64,000 nucleotides of DNA from Aureibaculum algae (GCF_006065315.1 NZ_CP040749.1:2494501-2558500); one strand, 5' to 3'. Counted from the stretch's first letter, positions 17,445 through 26,156 are shown. Numbers and translations: made by a program. Notes: a model not told the origin generated them from the sequence alone.

Positions 17445-18530
17445 ATGAAACTAGACATTATAGCAGGAGCAAGACCCAATTTTATGAAGATAGCTCCAAT
17501 TATTGAGGCATTAGAAAAAGTAAAAGACAACATTCAATACCGATTAATTCATACAGGACAGCATTATGATAAAAAAATGTCAGGTAGCTTTTTTGAAGAA
17601 TTAGGTATCCCTGATCCTGATGTAAATTTAGAAGTGGGGTCTGGTACTCAAGCCGAACAAACAGCAAGAATAATGGAACGATATGAAGCTTTATTATTAA
17701 AAGATATGGCTGATTATTGTTTGGTTGTAGGTGATGTTACTTCTACGATGGCGTGTTCTATTGCCGCAAAAAAATTAGGGGTATACGTAATACATGTAGA
17801 AGGAGGAATACGTTCTAATGATATTACCATGCCAGAGGAAATAAACAGAATGGTAACCGATTCTATTACAGATATATTCTATACTACGTCAGAAGTGGCC
17901 AATGAAAATTTACGTCAATTGGGGCATGACGAAAGTAAAATCAGATATGTAGGCAATACCATGATAGATACCTTATTGAAAAATATGCCTCGTTTAAAGC
18001 AACCTGCAGTATTTTCTGAATTAAACTTAAAAGAAAAGGGCTATTTTGTAATGACTTTACATAGACCTGCAAACGTTGACCAAGAACAAAAATTAAAGTC
18101 TTTAATTGACGAAATTGTAAAAGGAGCAAAAGGGATGCCTTTAGTTTTTCCAGTACACCCACGTACTGCTAAAATATTAGAACAAATTGGTATTCAGGCT
18201 GACAATTTACACATGATTGGGCCATTAGGGTATTTAGAATTTAATTATTTGGTAAAACATGCGTTTGCAGTAGTTACTGATTCTGGGGGTATTACAGAAG
18301 AAACCACGGTAATGAAGGTGCCTTGTATGACTTTACGTGATAATACCGAGCGTCCAGAAACGATTACTATTGGCACGAATGAATTGGTTGGTACAGATCC
18401 TAAAAATGTGGCTCCATATATGGAAAAATTGCATAAAGGAGAATGGAAAGTCGGTGAAATTCCTCATTTATGGGATGGTAACACCGCAAGCCGTATTGTT
18501 GCAGATTTGATGGCAATAGAAAGGGCTTAG
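17445..18530 (+). CDS. wecB: UDP-N-acetylglucosamine 2-epimerase (non-hydrolysing)
   Basis: A 361-residue GT-B-like epimerase that interconverts UDP-GlcNAc and UDP-ManNAc, or a related diacetamido sugar (WbpI type). Diagnostic segments: GARPNFMKIAPI at the N-terminus, HTGQHYDKKMSGSFFEELGI, the HVEGGIRSNDITMPEEINR block (most family members have EAG where this has EGG), VMTLHRPANVD, FPVHPRT and TDSGGITEE followed by LRDNTERPET. Full length for the family. With the dehydratase and aminotransferase downstream it supplies an N-acetylated amino sugar precursor. Confidence 0.92.
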   Translation: MKLDIIAGARPNFMKIAPIIEALEKVKDNIQYRLIHTGQHYDKKMSGSFFEELGIPDPDVNLEVGSGTQAEQTARIMERYEALLLKDMADYCLVVGDVTSTMACSIAAKKLGVYVIHVEGGIRSNDITMPEEINRMVTDSITDIFYTTSEVANENLRQLGHDESKIRYVGNTMIDTLLKNMPRLKQPAVFSELNLKEKGYFVMTLHRPANVDQEQKLKSLIDEIVKGAKGMPLVFPVHPRTAKILEQIGIQADNLHMIGPLGYLEFNYLVKHAFAVVTDSGGITEETTVMKVPCMTLRDNTERPETITIGTNELVGTDPKNVAPYMEKLHKGEWKVGEIPHLWDGNTASRIVADLMAIERA

Positions 18531-18554
18531 CCACGGTGTACATATACATTTTCA

Positions 18555-18659
18555 CTATGATTACAAACTAATAGAAATAATAAATACATTATTTCTACTG
18601 TAAATCGTCGGCGTACTTACCGATGTTTTATGAGTGGTTGAAATTATTTGTAATCATAG
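18555..18659. other. 105-base foldable element: 13-bp inverted repeat enclosing two hairpins
   Basis: Outer arms CTATGATTACAAA (18555-18567) and TTTGTAATCATAG (18647-18659) are perfect complements. Inside are a perfect 10-bp hairpin, TAGAAATAAT/ATTATTTCTA (18572-18581 and 18588-18597, 6-base loop), and a 6-bp hairpin with one G-U pair, CGTCGG/CCGATG (18606-18611 and 18620-18625). Together they can form a three-way junction. It sits 25 bases after the wecB stop. Could be a structured RNA, a regulatory leader, a MITE remnant or a short invertible segment; I recognise no known family. Confidence 0.6.
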
Positions 18660-18677
18660 ATTGTATTGAGATTAATA

Positions 18678-18735
18678 AGTGTTTTAGGTCTAATTTGACT
18701 TTTAGATAATAAGGAACTAAAACACTATTTTTTTT
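18678..18735 (+). terminator. Terminator-like hairpin with T-run, directly before a promoter
   Basis: Perfect 10-bp arms AGTGTTTTAG (18678-18687) and CTAAAACACT (18717-18726), a 29-base loop containing a nested TCTAA/TTAGA stem, then A and eight T residues (18728-18735). This is the layout of an intrinsic terminator or attenuator, with an unusually long loop. The -7 element of the next gene starts at 18738. Confidence 0.55.
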
Positions 18736-18737
18736 CG

Positions 18738-18745
18738 TAAATTTG
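18738..18745 (+). promoter_or_regulatory. Promoter -7 element TAnnTTTG (heparinase-family gene)
   Basis: TAAATTTG matches the TAnnTTTG consensus and ends 21 bases before the GTG at 18767. It overlaps the TTG at 18743, so that TTG cannot be the start if this promoter is used. Confidence 0.6.
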
Positions 18746-18766
18746 TATTTAAACCACTACTATTAC

Positions 18767-20338
18767 GTGAATCTTACCAAACTTAAATTAATCTACAATA
18801 CTGTAAAGCATTTACGTTTTAAACAGATTTACTTCAGACTTTTTTATGCTGTAAGAAATAAATTCTTTAAAAGAACGTATTCTAAGAATTTGCCAACAGG
18901 TGTAAAATCGATAAATTGGGAGAATAAAGTATTGTATTCAGAATCTTATTTAGGTGAAGAAAGGTTTAATTTTCTAAATATAGAACATGATTTTCAATCA
19001 CAAATTAATTGGAATTATAATGATTATGGCAAATTATGGACGTATAATCTAAATTACTTCGATTTTCTAAATCAAGAAAATTTCGTTAGGGAACAGGGGA
19101 TCGCTCTGATAGAAGATTATATCAAACAAGATGTTGAGTTAAAAGATGGTAAAGATCCGTATCCCATATCTTTACGAACTATTAATTGGATTAAATTCTT
19201 ATCTCAAAATAAAATTTCGAATCAAAAAATTAATCAAACTTTATACAATCATTTTCAAATTTTACTTCATAATTTGGAGTTTCATATATTAGGAAATCAC
19301 TTATTAGAAAATGCATTTGCCCTATTTTTTGGAGGTATTTATTTTAATGATAAAAAATTATCATCAACCGCATCAAAATTATTAAAACAAGAATTAAATG
19401 AGCAGCTATTGGAGGATGGTGCCCATTTTGAACTTTCACCTATGTATCATAAAATTTTGTTGCATCGGTTATTAGATTGTATTTATTTAGCACATCAAAA
19501 TAAAAAAAGTGTAAGCTCAGAATTTATAGTGCTTTTAGAGGCTAAGGCAATCAAAATGTTGTCATGGTTACAAACGGTAACATTTAATAATGGTAGCATA
19601 CCTATGGTTAATGATAGTGCTTATAAAATTGCATTGAGCTCAGCACAATTATTTACATATGCAAAGCAATTAAATTTAAAATGGAGTGTAACTGAATTAA
19701 GAGATAGTGGATATCGTAAATTTTCTAATGAAACTTTAGAAGTTTTTATGGATGTTGGAAAATTAGCAGTTGATTATCAACCAGGTCATGCCCATGCAGA
19801 TACATTCAGTTTTGTATATCATTCTAAAAATAACTCTATTATTGTTGACCCTGCCGTATCTACATACGAAATAAATAAAATACGAGAACGCGAACGTTCT
19901 ACTGGCTATCATAACACAGTAACTGTACATCAACAAAATTCTTCACAGGTTTGGTCAGGATTTAGAGTTGCAAAACGAGCCAACGTAAAGTTAGAGTTAG
20001 ATACACCAACAAAAATTATAGCATCTCATAATGGTTATAAAGGGTGTACACATACCAGAACATTCAATTTAGACAATGATATTCTAAATATTCATGATAA
20101 AATAGAACCAGATGAAAATGGGGAAGCACATTTTCATTTTCATCCTGACTGTAGTGTTCAACTGATTGAAGATGAAAAATTAATAGTTAACAATATAGAA
20201 ATGACTTTTTTTGACTATAATCAACTAAAAATTGAAGACTATCATTTTGCCAACGGATTTAATACCACTATCATTGCAAAAAAAGTTGTTGTTTTATTTA
20301 CAGAAAAAGTAAGAACCGAAATTAAAGTAATTTCATAA
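18767..20338 (+). CDS. Heparinase II/III family (alginate-lyase-like) protein
   Basis: A 523-residue protein with an N-terminal all-alpha toroid (GNHLLENAFAL around 180) and a C-terminal Heparinase_II_III beta-domain containing GHAHADTFSF (about 340-349) and the HNTVTVHQQNSSQVW block. No signal peptide is visible, so it is probably cytoplasmic. Homologues recur in glycan biosynthesis clusters beside the two-domain oxidoreductase and wecB; their activity there is not established. I prefer the GTG at 18767 over the TTG at 18743 because the -7 element lies on the TTG. The stop overlaps the next ATG (TAATG). Confidence 0.85.
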   Translation: MNLTKLKLIYNTVKHLRFKQIYFRLFYAVRNKFFKRTYSKNLPTGVKSINWENKVLYSESYLGEERFNFLNIEHDFQSQINWNYNDYGKLWTYNLNYFDFLNQENFVREQGIALIEDYIKQDVELKDGKDPYPISLRTINWIKFLSQNKISNQKINQTLYNHFQILLHNLEFHILGNHLLENAFALFFGGIYFNDKKLSSTASKLLKQELNEQLLEDGAHFELSPMYHKILLHRLLDCIYLAHQNKKSVSSEFIVLLEAKAIKMLSWLQTVTFNNGSIPMVNDSAYKIALSSAQLFTYAKQLNLKWSVTELRDSGYRKFSNETLEVFMDVGKLAVDYQPGHAHADTFSFVYHSKNNSIIVDPAVSTYEINKIRERERSTGYHNTVTVHQQNSSQVWSGFRVAKRANVKLELDTPTKIIASHNGYKGCTHTRTFNLDNDILNIHDKIEPDENGEAHFHFHPDCSVQLIEDEKLIVNNIEMTFFDYNQLKIEDYHFANGFNTTIIAKKVVVLFTEKVRTEIKVIS

Positions 20339-21534
20339 TGAGAATCATCTATTTTTATCAATATTTTACAACACCAAAAGGGTCTTATGGAACACGTGTT
20401 TATGAGTTTACAAAAGAATGGGTAGAGCAGGGGCATGAAGTTATTGTGGTGACAAGTGTTTACGCAAAATCAGATATAAATGCAACTAAGTTTATAGAAA
20501 ACCAAACTATTGATGGTATTGAACTTAAAATTATCAATGTAAAGATTGATAATAAACAGTCTTTTTTAAAACGTATTTACACCTTTTTAGTGTATAGTTT
20601 TTTCTCTATTTATTATGCTTTTACCTTAAAGGGTGACATTGTTATTGCGAGTTCAGGTCCTATAACGGTTGGTATACCTGGACTAGTTGCTAATATTTTT
20701 AGAAGAAAAAAGTTTGTTTTTGAAGTAAGAGATTTATGGCCTGAGGGCCCCATTGAATTGGGAGTTTTAAAGAATAAGATTATTCAAAAAATGTCTTATG
20801 CTTTTGAGAAATGGTGTTATAAAAGGTCCAGTTTGGTAGTAGCATTATCACCTGGAATGCAACAAAATATCCTCGATAGATTTCCTGAAACAAATGTAAT
20901 CTCCGTTACTAATTCGGCCAATATAGATTTGTTTTCTTCACCTAAAAAAGAAATTGCTCTTCCTGAGTTAAGAGATAAGAAATTTGCGATTTATACGGGT
21001 AATATAGGAATGGTTAATAATTCTGAATTGTTATATAGAGCCGCACTTAAGTTAATTCAATTGAATAGAAGTGATATTCACATTGTATTAATTGGTGATG
21101 GTCAATTAAAAGAAGCTTTAAAGAAAAAGTCAGAAACGATTTCAAATATTCATTTTTTAGATTTAATGCCGAAAAATGACTTGGTAAATTATGTAAAAAA
21201 TGCATTTGTATCGCTAATACCTTTAAATAATACACCTATGCTAGCTACATCTTCACCCAATAAGTTATTTGAAAGTATGGCGGCTTCCGTACCCGTAATT
21301 CAATCTACGTTTGGTTGGATAAAAGAGATGTTAGAAAAAACCAATTCCGGTTTTACAGTAAGTGCCACCGACGAAGATGAATTGGTTAAAAAATTAATTT
21401 ATTTAGCAGATAACGAGGATGTTGTTCTTAAGATGGGAGGAAATGCTCATGAATATGCCAAAGCCAATTTTGATAAAGATTTGTTGGCTCAAAAAATGCT
21501 TAACGGAATAGAAGAAGTCTATAAAAGAAAATAA
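20338..21534 (+). CDS. Glycosyltransferase family 4 protein, WbuB-like
   Basis: A 398-residue GT4 enzyme resembling WbuB (a FucNAc/amino-sugar transferase). It has the N-terminal IYFYQYFTTPKGSYGTRVYE, a membrane-associating hydrophobic patch near 80-100, KFVFEVRDLWPEGPIELGVL (about 124-143), the donor-side AIYTGNIGMVNNSELLYRA, and SSPNKLFESMAASVPVI (about 304-320) with the conserved Glu. The start overlaps the heparinase-like stop by one base. It probably adds the second sugar onto the lipid-linked primer made by the next gene's product. Confidence 0.87.
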   Translation: MRIIYFYQYFTTPKGSYGTRVYEFTKEWVEQGHEVIVVTSVYAKSDINATKFIENQTIDGIELKIINVKIDNKQSFLKRIYTFLVYSFFSIYYAFTLKGDIVIASSGPITVGIPGLVANIFRRKKFVFEVRDLWPEGPIELGVLKNKIIQKMSYAFEKWCYKRSSLVVALSPGMQQNILDRFPETNVISVTNSANIDLFSSPKKEIALPELRDKKFAIYTGNIGMVNNSELLYRAALKLIQLNRSDIHIVLIGDGQLKEALKKKSETISNIHFLDLMPKNDLVNYVKNAFVSLIPLNNTPMLATSSPNKLFESMAASVPVIQSTFGWIKEMLEKTNSGFTVSATDEDELVKKLIYLADNEDVVLKMGGNAHEYAKANFDKDLLAQKMLNGIEEVYKRK

Positions 21535-21538
21535 TTAG

Positions 21539-22498
21539 ATGTTGTTAACCTACACTATAGTTTTTATAATCCTTTTTGTACTTGCTTTTATATATTTGAA
21601 AGTAGCTGATCATTTTAATATAATAGATAAGCCCAATCAAAGAAGCTCGCATGTAGAGCCAACCATCAGAGGTGGAGGTATAATCTTTTATTTGGCTATT
21701 GTTATCTTTTATATTACGTCTAATTTTGAATACACCCCATTTTTCTTGGCTGTTTCGCTAATTGCAGCAGTTAGCTTTATTGACGATTTAATTATGCTAA
21801 GTCCCAAGATAAGGCTCATCGCTCATTTTAGCACAGCTTTTTTGTTGATTTGGCAACTTGGTTTACTTACAAGTCCTTTTTGGTTATTAATTTTAATACC
21901 CATAGTTATAGTTGGTTTTTTCAACCTATATAATTTTATGGATGGTTTAAATGGAATGACGGGCTTATATTCTATTATTGTTCTAAGCGGATTTTTATGG
22001 ATTAATATAAAAGAAGAAATTGTAGCTAATAATTTAATTGTATTCGTTTTATTAAGCTTAGTGGTCTTCGGATTTTTAAATTTCAGAAAAAAAGCAAAAT
22101 GGTTTGCGGGTGATATTGGTAGTATGACCTTAGCTACATTAATATTTTTTCTTGGAGCTAAGTTTATGATTGCCTTAAATGCACCCATTATTATTTTAAT
22201 AATTGTGATTTATGGCATTGATGCCAGTTTTACTATTTTTTTAAGAATGTCTAGAAAAGAAAAAATTTCAGAAGCTCATCGTCACCATTTGTACCAAAAA
22301 TTTGTCGATGTTTCAAAATGGAGTCATCTAAAGGTTTCTTCCTTTTATGCAATTCTACAGCTTTTAATAGTGATTGTAATTTTATATACTTATAAAACGA
22401 GTTGGACTATTCAATTTTCATTGATTGCATTTACAATAGGTACATTAGGAGCTGCATATTTTCTAGCAATTTCATATTATAAAAGAATAGAACATTAA
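21539..22498 (+). CDS. Undecaprenyl-phosphate sugar-1-phosphate transferase (WecA/WbpL-like)
   Basis: A 319-residue polytopic membrane enzyme of the MraY/WecA/TagO family with about ten helices. It moves a (Fuc/Glc)NAc-1-phosphate from UDP onto undecaprenyl phosphate, the first committed step of repeat-unit synthesis. Catalytic landmarks are all present: RSSHVEPTIRGGG (35-47), FIDD (80-83), NFMDGLNG (132-139), FAGDIGS (189-195) and HRHH (247-250). It begins 4 bases after the WbuB-like gene, so initiator and next transferase are co-transcribed. The sugar specificity cannot be fixed from sequence. Confidence 0.9.
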   Translation: MLLTYTIVFIILFVLAFIYLKVADHFNIIDKPNQRSSHVEPTIRGGGIIFYLAIVIFYITSNFEYTPFFLAVSLIAAVSFIDDLIMLSPKIRLIAHFSTAFLLIWQLGLLTSPFWLLILIPIVIVGFFNLYNFMDGLNGMTGLYSIIVLSGFLWINIKEEIVANNLIVFVLLSLVVFGFLNFRKKAKWFAGDIGSMTLATLIFFLGAKFMIALNAPIIILIIVIYGIDASFTIFLRMSRKEKISEAHRHHLYQKFVDVSKWSHLKVSSFYAILQLLIVIVILYTYKTSWTIQFSLIAFTIGTLGAAYFLAISYYKRIEH

Positions 22499-22894
22499 TT
22501 AAAAACTTTCACAATTAATTACGACCTTTTTAAAAAGGAAAAGTAATTTCAGATCTTTTATCTAACTTATTTAAACAGATTCAATTTTGTTTTAAGATTT
22601 TCTAAAACGAATTTTTATCTCAAAGGTTATGGGGAGAAGTGAGGGGGCTGTAGAGCTTAATGTTTGTGGGTTACATGCTTATCATTTATATCAAAAATCA
22701 TGTGATATAAGAAAAATAAATTCTTTTAAGGCCCCCTTAATATATGTCATTATTAAACACTATTATTAATATGTTGATATATAGTACTTATAAATATTTT
22801 TTCATTATTTTGTATTACAAAAGAATAGATAAACAAATAGATTCTATAAAATTATTTCAATATAAAATGATAACTTTCAAATTTAAATAATTGA
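22499..22894. other. 396-base gene-free gap with a repeat half and a hairpin
   Basis: No coding frame is convincing here. It holds a 33-base motif (22521-22553) repeated before the CapD-like gene at 24036-24068, and a perfect 8-bp inverted repeat, TTATATCA/TGATATAA (22686-22693 and 22703-22710, 9-base spacer). G-runs and C-runs at 22640-22650 and 22730-22736 are also present. It probably carries control signals for the aminotransferase gene, but no TAnnTTTG element is visible. Confidence 0.5.
22521..22553 (+). repeat. 33-base intergenic motif, copy 1
   Basis: Starts ACGACCTTTTTAAAAAGG and ends TAATTTCAGA. It matches copy 2 at 24036-24068 at 29 of 33 positions without gaps. It lies 341 bases before the aminotransferase start. 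Confidence 0.6.
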
Positions 22895-24010
22895 ATGAAC
22901 TACAGAATTCCATTATCACCATCACATTTTTCAGGTCAAGAGCAAAAATATATTGATAAAGCTTTTGCTGAGAATATGATTTCATCGTCATATGGATCTA
23001 ATATAACCGATTTTGAATCCAAGATTTGTGAATATATAAATGTAAAAGCATGCACTGCTTTAACTTCAGGTACAGCTGCCATTCATTTAGCTTTAATATT
23101 GTTGGGTATAAAAGAAGGTGATGAAGTAATCTGCTCAACATTTACCTTTTCAGCTACCGTAAATCCGATTCTATATTTAAAGGCTACTCCGATTTTTGTT
23201 GATTCTGAAAATGTAACATGGAATATGTGTCCTCATTTGCTAGAGACCTCTATTTTAGACAGAATGAACAAGGGTAAAAAACCGAAAGCTATAGTGTTAG
23301 TTCACTTGTATGGAATGCCTTCTAAAATGGATGAGATAATGATGATATCCAGAAAATACAATATTCCTGTAATTGAAGATGCAGCTGAAGCTATTGGGTC
23401 TACTTATAAAGGATTAAAATTGGGTAGTTTAGGAGACATTGGCATTTTTTCCTTTAATGGAAATAAAATCATTACAACTTCAGGTGGTGGTGCCTTAGTC
23501 TCTAACAATTCAGCATATTGTGATAAAGCACTTTTCTTGGCAACCCAAGCACGAGACGAAGCACCGCATTACCAACATTCTCAAATAGGATATAACTATC
23601 GAATGACAAATATTTCTGCAGGAATTGGAGTTGGTCAAATGGAAATGTTAAATTTAAGAGTCAAAGCAAGAAGAAAAAACTTTTATTTTTATAAAAAAGA
23701 ATTAGCTACTGTAAAAGAAATATATTTTATAGACGAGCCACAAGGTTTTTTTTCTAATAGATGGCTTACTACATTATTAACAGATAGTTTTGAGTATAGA
23801 GAAAAACTTAGAATTAGATTAAAAGATAATAGTATAGAATCAAGACCGCTTTGGAAACCAATGCATTTACAACCCGTTTTTAGTGATTTCCCAAATTATT
23901 TAAATGGTAATTCAGAGAATTTTTTCGAAAGAGGGCTTTGTTTACCAAGTGGTTCTAATCTAACACAAGATAATATGCAAGAAATTGTAGATTTAATTAA
24001 ATCATATTAG
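22895..24010 (+). CDS. DegT/DnrJ/EryC1/StrS-family sugar aminotransferase
   Basis: A 371-residue PLP-dependent aminotransferase acting on nucleotide-linked keto-sugars. Landmarks: SGTAA phosphate-binding turn (58-62), TFTFSATVNP (82-91), EDAAEAIGS (161-169) with the Asp that pairs with the PLP ring nitrogen, and SFNGNKIITTSGGG (186-199) in which Lys191 should form the Schiff base. The UDP-4-keto-6-deoxy sugar produced by the CapD/WbpM-like enzyme next door is the likely substrate (inference), giving a 4-amino-4,6-dideoxy sugar. Confidence 0.92.
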   Translation: MNYRIPLSPSHFSGQEQKYIDKAFAENMISSSYGSNITDFESKICEYINVKACTALTSGTAAIHLALILLGIKEGDEVICSTFTFSATVNPILYLKATPIFVDSENVTWNMCPHLLETSILDRMNKGKKPKAIVLVHLYGMPSKMDEIMMISRKYNIPVIEDAAEAIGSTYKGLKLGSLGDIGIFSFNGNKIITTSGGGALVSNNSAYCDKALFLATQARDEAPHYQHSQIGYNYRMTNISAGIGVGQMEMLNLRVKARRKNFYFYKKELATVKEIYFIDEPQGFFSNRWLTTLLTDSFEYREKLRIRLKDNSIESRPLWKPMHLQPVFSDFPNYLNGNSENFFERGLCLPSGSNLTQDNMQEIVDLIKSY

Positions 24011-24035
24011 AATCTTAATTATTACGGCAAGATTC

Positions 24036-24068
24036 ACGACCTTTGTGAAAAGAAAAAGTAATATCAGA
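24036..24068 (+). repeat. 33-base intergenic motif, copy 2
   Basis: Starts ACGACCTTTGTGAAAAG and ends TAATATCAGA. It differs from copy 1 at four positions. It ends 35 bases before the CapD/WbpM-like start at 24104. It could be a regulatory site or a relic of gene duplication. Confidence 0.6.
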
Positions 24069-24103
24069 CGCTGAATCTGATTCAATATCAATAAAATTTA
24101 AAA

Positions 24104-26041
24104 ATGTTAAAATCATTTTTTCTAAAAGGTGCAAATACGGCAGTCTCCCGGTGGGTAGTGCTTTTAATTGATGTGTCCATTGTTTTACAAATGTTTTTTC
24201 TATCCTATTTGATAAGATTTAACTTTGTACTTAATTTTGAAAATCAACACTTTATTTTTCAAATACCAGTTATTGCAACGGTCGCGTTAATTAGTTTTTT
24301 GATAGTAGGGTCCTATAAAGGAACTATTAGACATACGGGCATTAGAGATGCTATTAATATTTTTTATGGTGTAACGATACTGTTAATAATAATGGTGCTT
24401 ATTATTTTAATACATCGAGAATTTGGTATATTAGATAGATTTGCCCCCCCATTGTCAGTTGTTATACCACATTTTTTATTAAATTTGATTGTACTTATTG
24501 CTAGTAGGTTTGTGTTTAAAGGATTGGTAAGCAGAATAGTAACGGATTATAAACCCTCTAAAAATATATTAATTTATGGAGCTGGTGATTCAGGAATGCT
24601 AACCTATGCGGCTATTATTAATGATTTAAATAATAATGCAAACATTGTCGGGTTTATTGACGATGATAAAAAGAAAAAAGGGAAGAAATACAATCGAGTT
24701 AAGGTATATTCATCTGAACAAATTACGAAAGAGATTATAGAAGACCTTAATATTAAGGAAATTATTGTTTCTATACATAATATTAAACCTTTTGTGCTAT
24801 TTGAAATTGTAGATAAATTGATTCCTTTACCGGTTAAGGTAAAAGTAGTGCCACCGGTGGACCAGTGGATAGATGGTGATTTGAATGTAGGACAACTTAC
24901 AGAGGTTAAAATTGAAGATTTATTAAATAGAACACCAATAAAAATTAACAACCCTATTCTACAAAAAGAATTAGATGGTAAAGTTATTTTAATTACAGGA
25001 GCAGCCGGTTCTATTGGTAGTGAAATTGCTCATCAAGTAGGCAATTATAAATACAAACAACTCATTTTATTAGATCAGGCTGAATCTGATTTGTACAATG
25101 TGCAACAAAGTTTTCATAGAAAGAAATTTAAAAACTTTGCTGTTGAAGTCGCTGATATTAGCAACACAAAACGGATGGCGTCTATTTTTAGCAACTATAA
25201 AATTGATATTATTTTTCATGCTGCTGCCTATAAGCACGTTCCGTTGATGGAAGATAATCCTTACGAAGCCGTACGGGTTAATGTTTTTGGAACACGCACA
25301 GTGATGGATTTAGCTTCAAAAAATCGTGTAGAGAAGTTTGTTATGGTTTCAACAGATAAAGCCGTAAACCCTACAAACGTAATGGGTGCTACTAAACGTG
25401 TTGCTGAAGTCTATGCCAATTGCCTTAATAATGAAGGGAGAACAAAATTTATTACGACACGTTTTGGAAATGTGTTAGGTTCTAACGGATCTGTAATTCC
25501 TTTATTTAAAAAGCAAATTGCTGAAGGTGGACCTATTCAAGTAACGCATAAAGAAATTACAAGATACTTTATGACCATTAGCGAAGCTTGTAGTTTGGTA
25601 TTAGAAGCTGGCGTAATGGGAAAAGGTGGGGAGATTTATGTCTTCGATATGGGAGAATCGGTTAAGATTTTTGATTTGGCTAAAAAGATGATCCACTTAT
25701 CAGGGTTGAAATATCCTGATGATATAGATATCAAAATTATTGGTTTACGTCCAGGAGAGAAGTTATACGAAGAACTATTGAGTAATGAAGAAAATACAGT
25801 ACCGACGTACAATGAAAAAATCATGATTGCCAAGGTAGACCCTGTGGATTACAAAGTAATGAAAAATAAAATTATCGAATTATCCAAATTGGATAATATG
25901 GATAAATTTGAAATCGTTACTAAAATGAAAAGTATAGTTACAGAATACATTTCAAACAATTCTGAATATGAAAGCTTAGATGTTAAAGTATCTACTGAAG
26001 AAAGTAATCAGACTTCTTCCAAAGTTCGTAATCTTCATTAA
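24104..26041 (+). CDS. Nucleoside-diphosphate-sugar 4,6-dehydratase, CapD/WbpM/FlaA1 long form
   Basis: A 645-residue inner-membrane enzyme. Four N-terminal transmembrane helices (about 15-130) are followed by a CoA-binding-like Rossmann domain (NILIYGAGDSG, about 153-163) and the SDR dehydratase domain with TGAAGSIGSE (about 297-306). The active-site segment STDKAVNPTNVMGATKR contains the Met-x3-Lys form typical of the long WbpM/PglF group, in place of Tyr-x3-Lys. It should convert UDP-GlcNAc to the 4-keto-6-deoxy intermediate, feeding the DegT aminotransferase. Last gene of the polysaccharide locus. Confidence 0.93.
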   Translation: MLKSFFLKGANTAVSRWVVLLIDVSIVLQMFFLSYLIRFNFVLNFENQHFIFQIPVIATVALISFLIVGSYKGTIRHTGIRDAINIFYGVTILLIIMVLIILIHREFGILDRFAPPLSVVIPHFLLNLIVLIASRFVFKGLVSRIVTDYKPSKNILIYGAGDSGMLTYAAIINDLNNNANIVGFIDDDKKKKGKKYNRVKVYSSEQITKEIIEDLNIKEIIVSIHNIKPFVLFEIVDKLIPLPVKVKVVPPVDQWIDGDLNVGQLTEVKIEDLLNRTPIKINNPILQKELDGKVILITGAAGSIGSEIAHQVGNYKYKQLILLDQAESDLYNVQQSFHRKKFKNFAVEVADISNTKRMASIFSNYKIDIIFHAAAYKHVPLMEDNPYEAVRVNVFGTRTVMDLASKNRVEKFVMVSTDKAVNPTNVMGATKRVAEVYANCLNNEGRTKFITTRFGNVLGSNGSVIPLFKKQIAEGGPIQVTHKEITRYFMTISEACSLVLEAGVMGKGGEIYVFDMGESVKIFDLAKKMIHLSGLKYPDDIDIKIIGLRPGEKLYEELLSNEENTVPTYNEKIMIAKVDPVDYKVMKNKIIELSKLDNMDKFEIVTKMKSIVTEYISNNSEYESLDVKVSTEESNQTSSKVRNLH

Positions 26042-26156
26042 GTAGTATCACCAATAATTAAATTTTGACGTACTAAGCACAACTTAACAGTCTTTATTTT
26101 TACCTGTCATTCAGCCTGTACTGAACTCGTTTCAGTACTAGCAATACCTGTACTTC

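Noticed and set aside
18568..18646. Invertible promoter segment between the 13-bp inverted repeats
   Set aside because: Neither orientation contains a TAnnTTTG element and no site-specific recombinase gene is in the window; kept only as a test to run.
24036..24068. GACCTTTG in the 33-base motif as a -7 promoter box
   Set aside because: It departs from TAnnTTTG at the first two bases (GA for TA), the other copy lacks the G, and the distance to the ATG is long.
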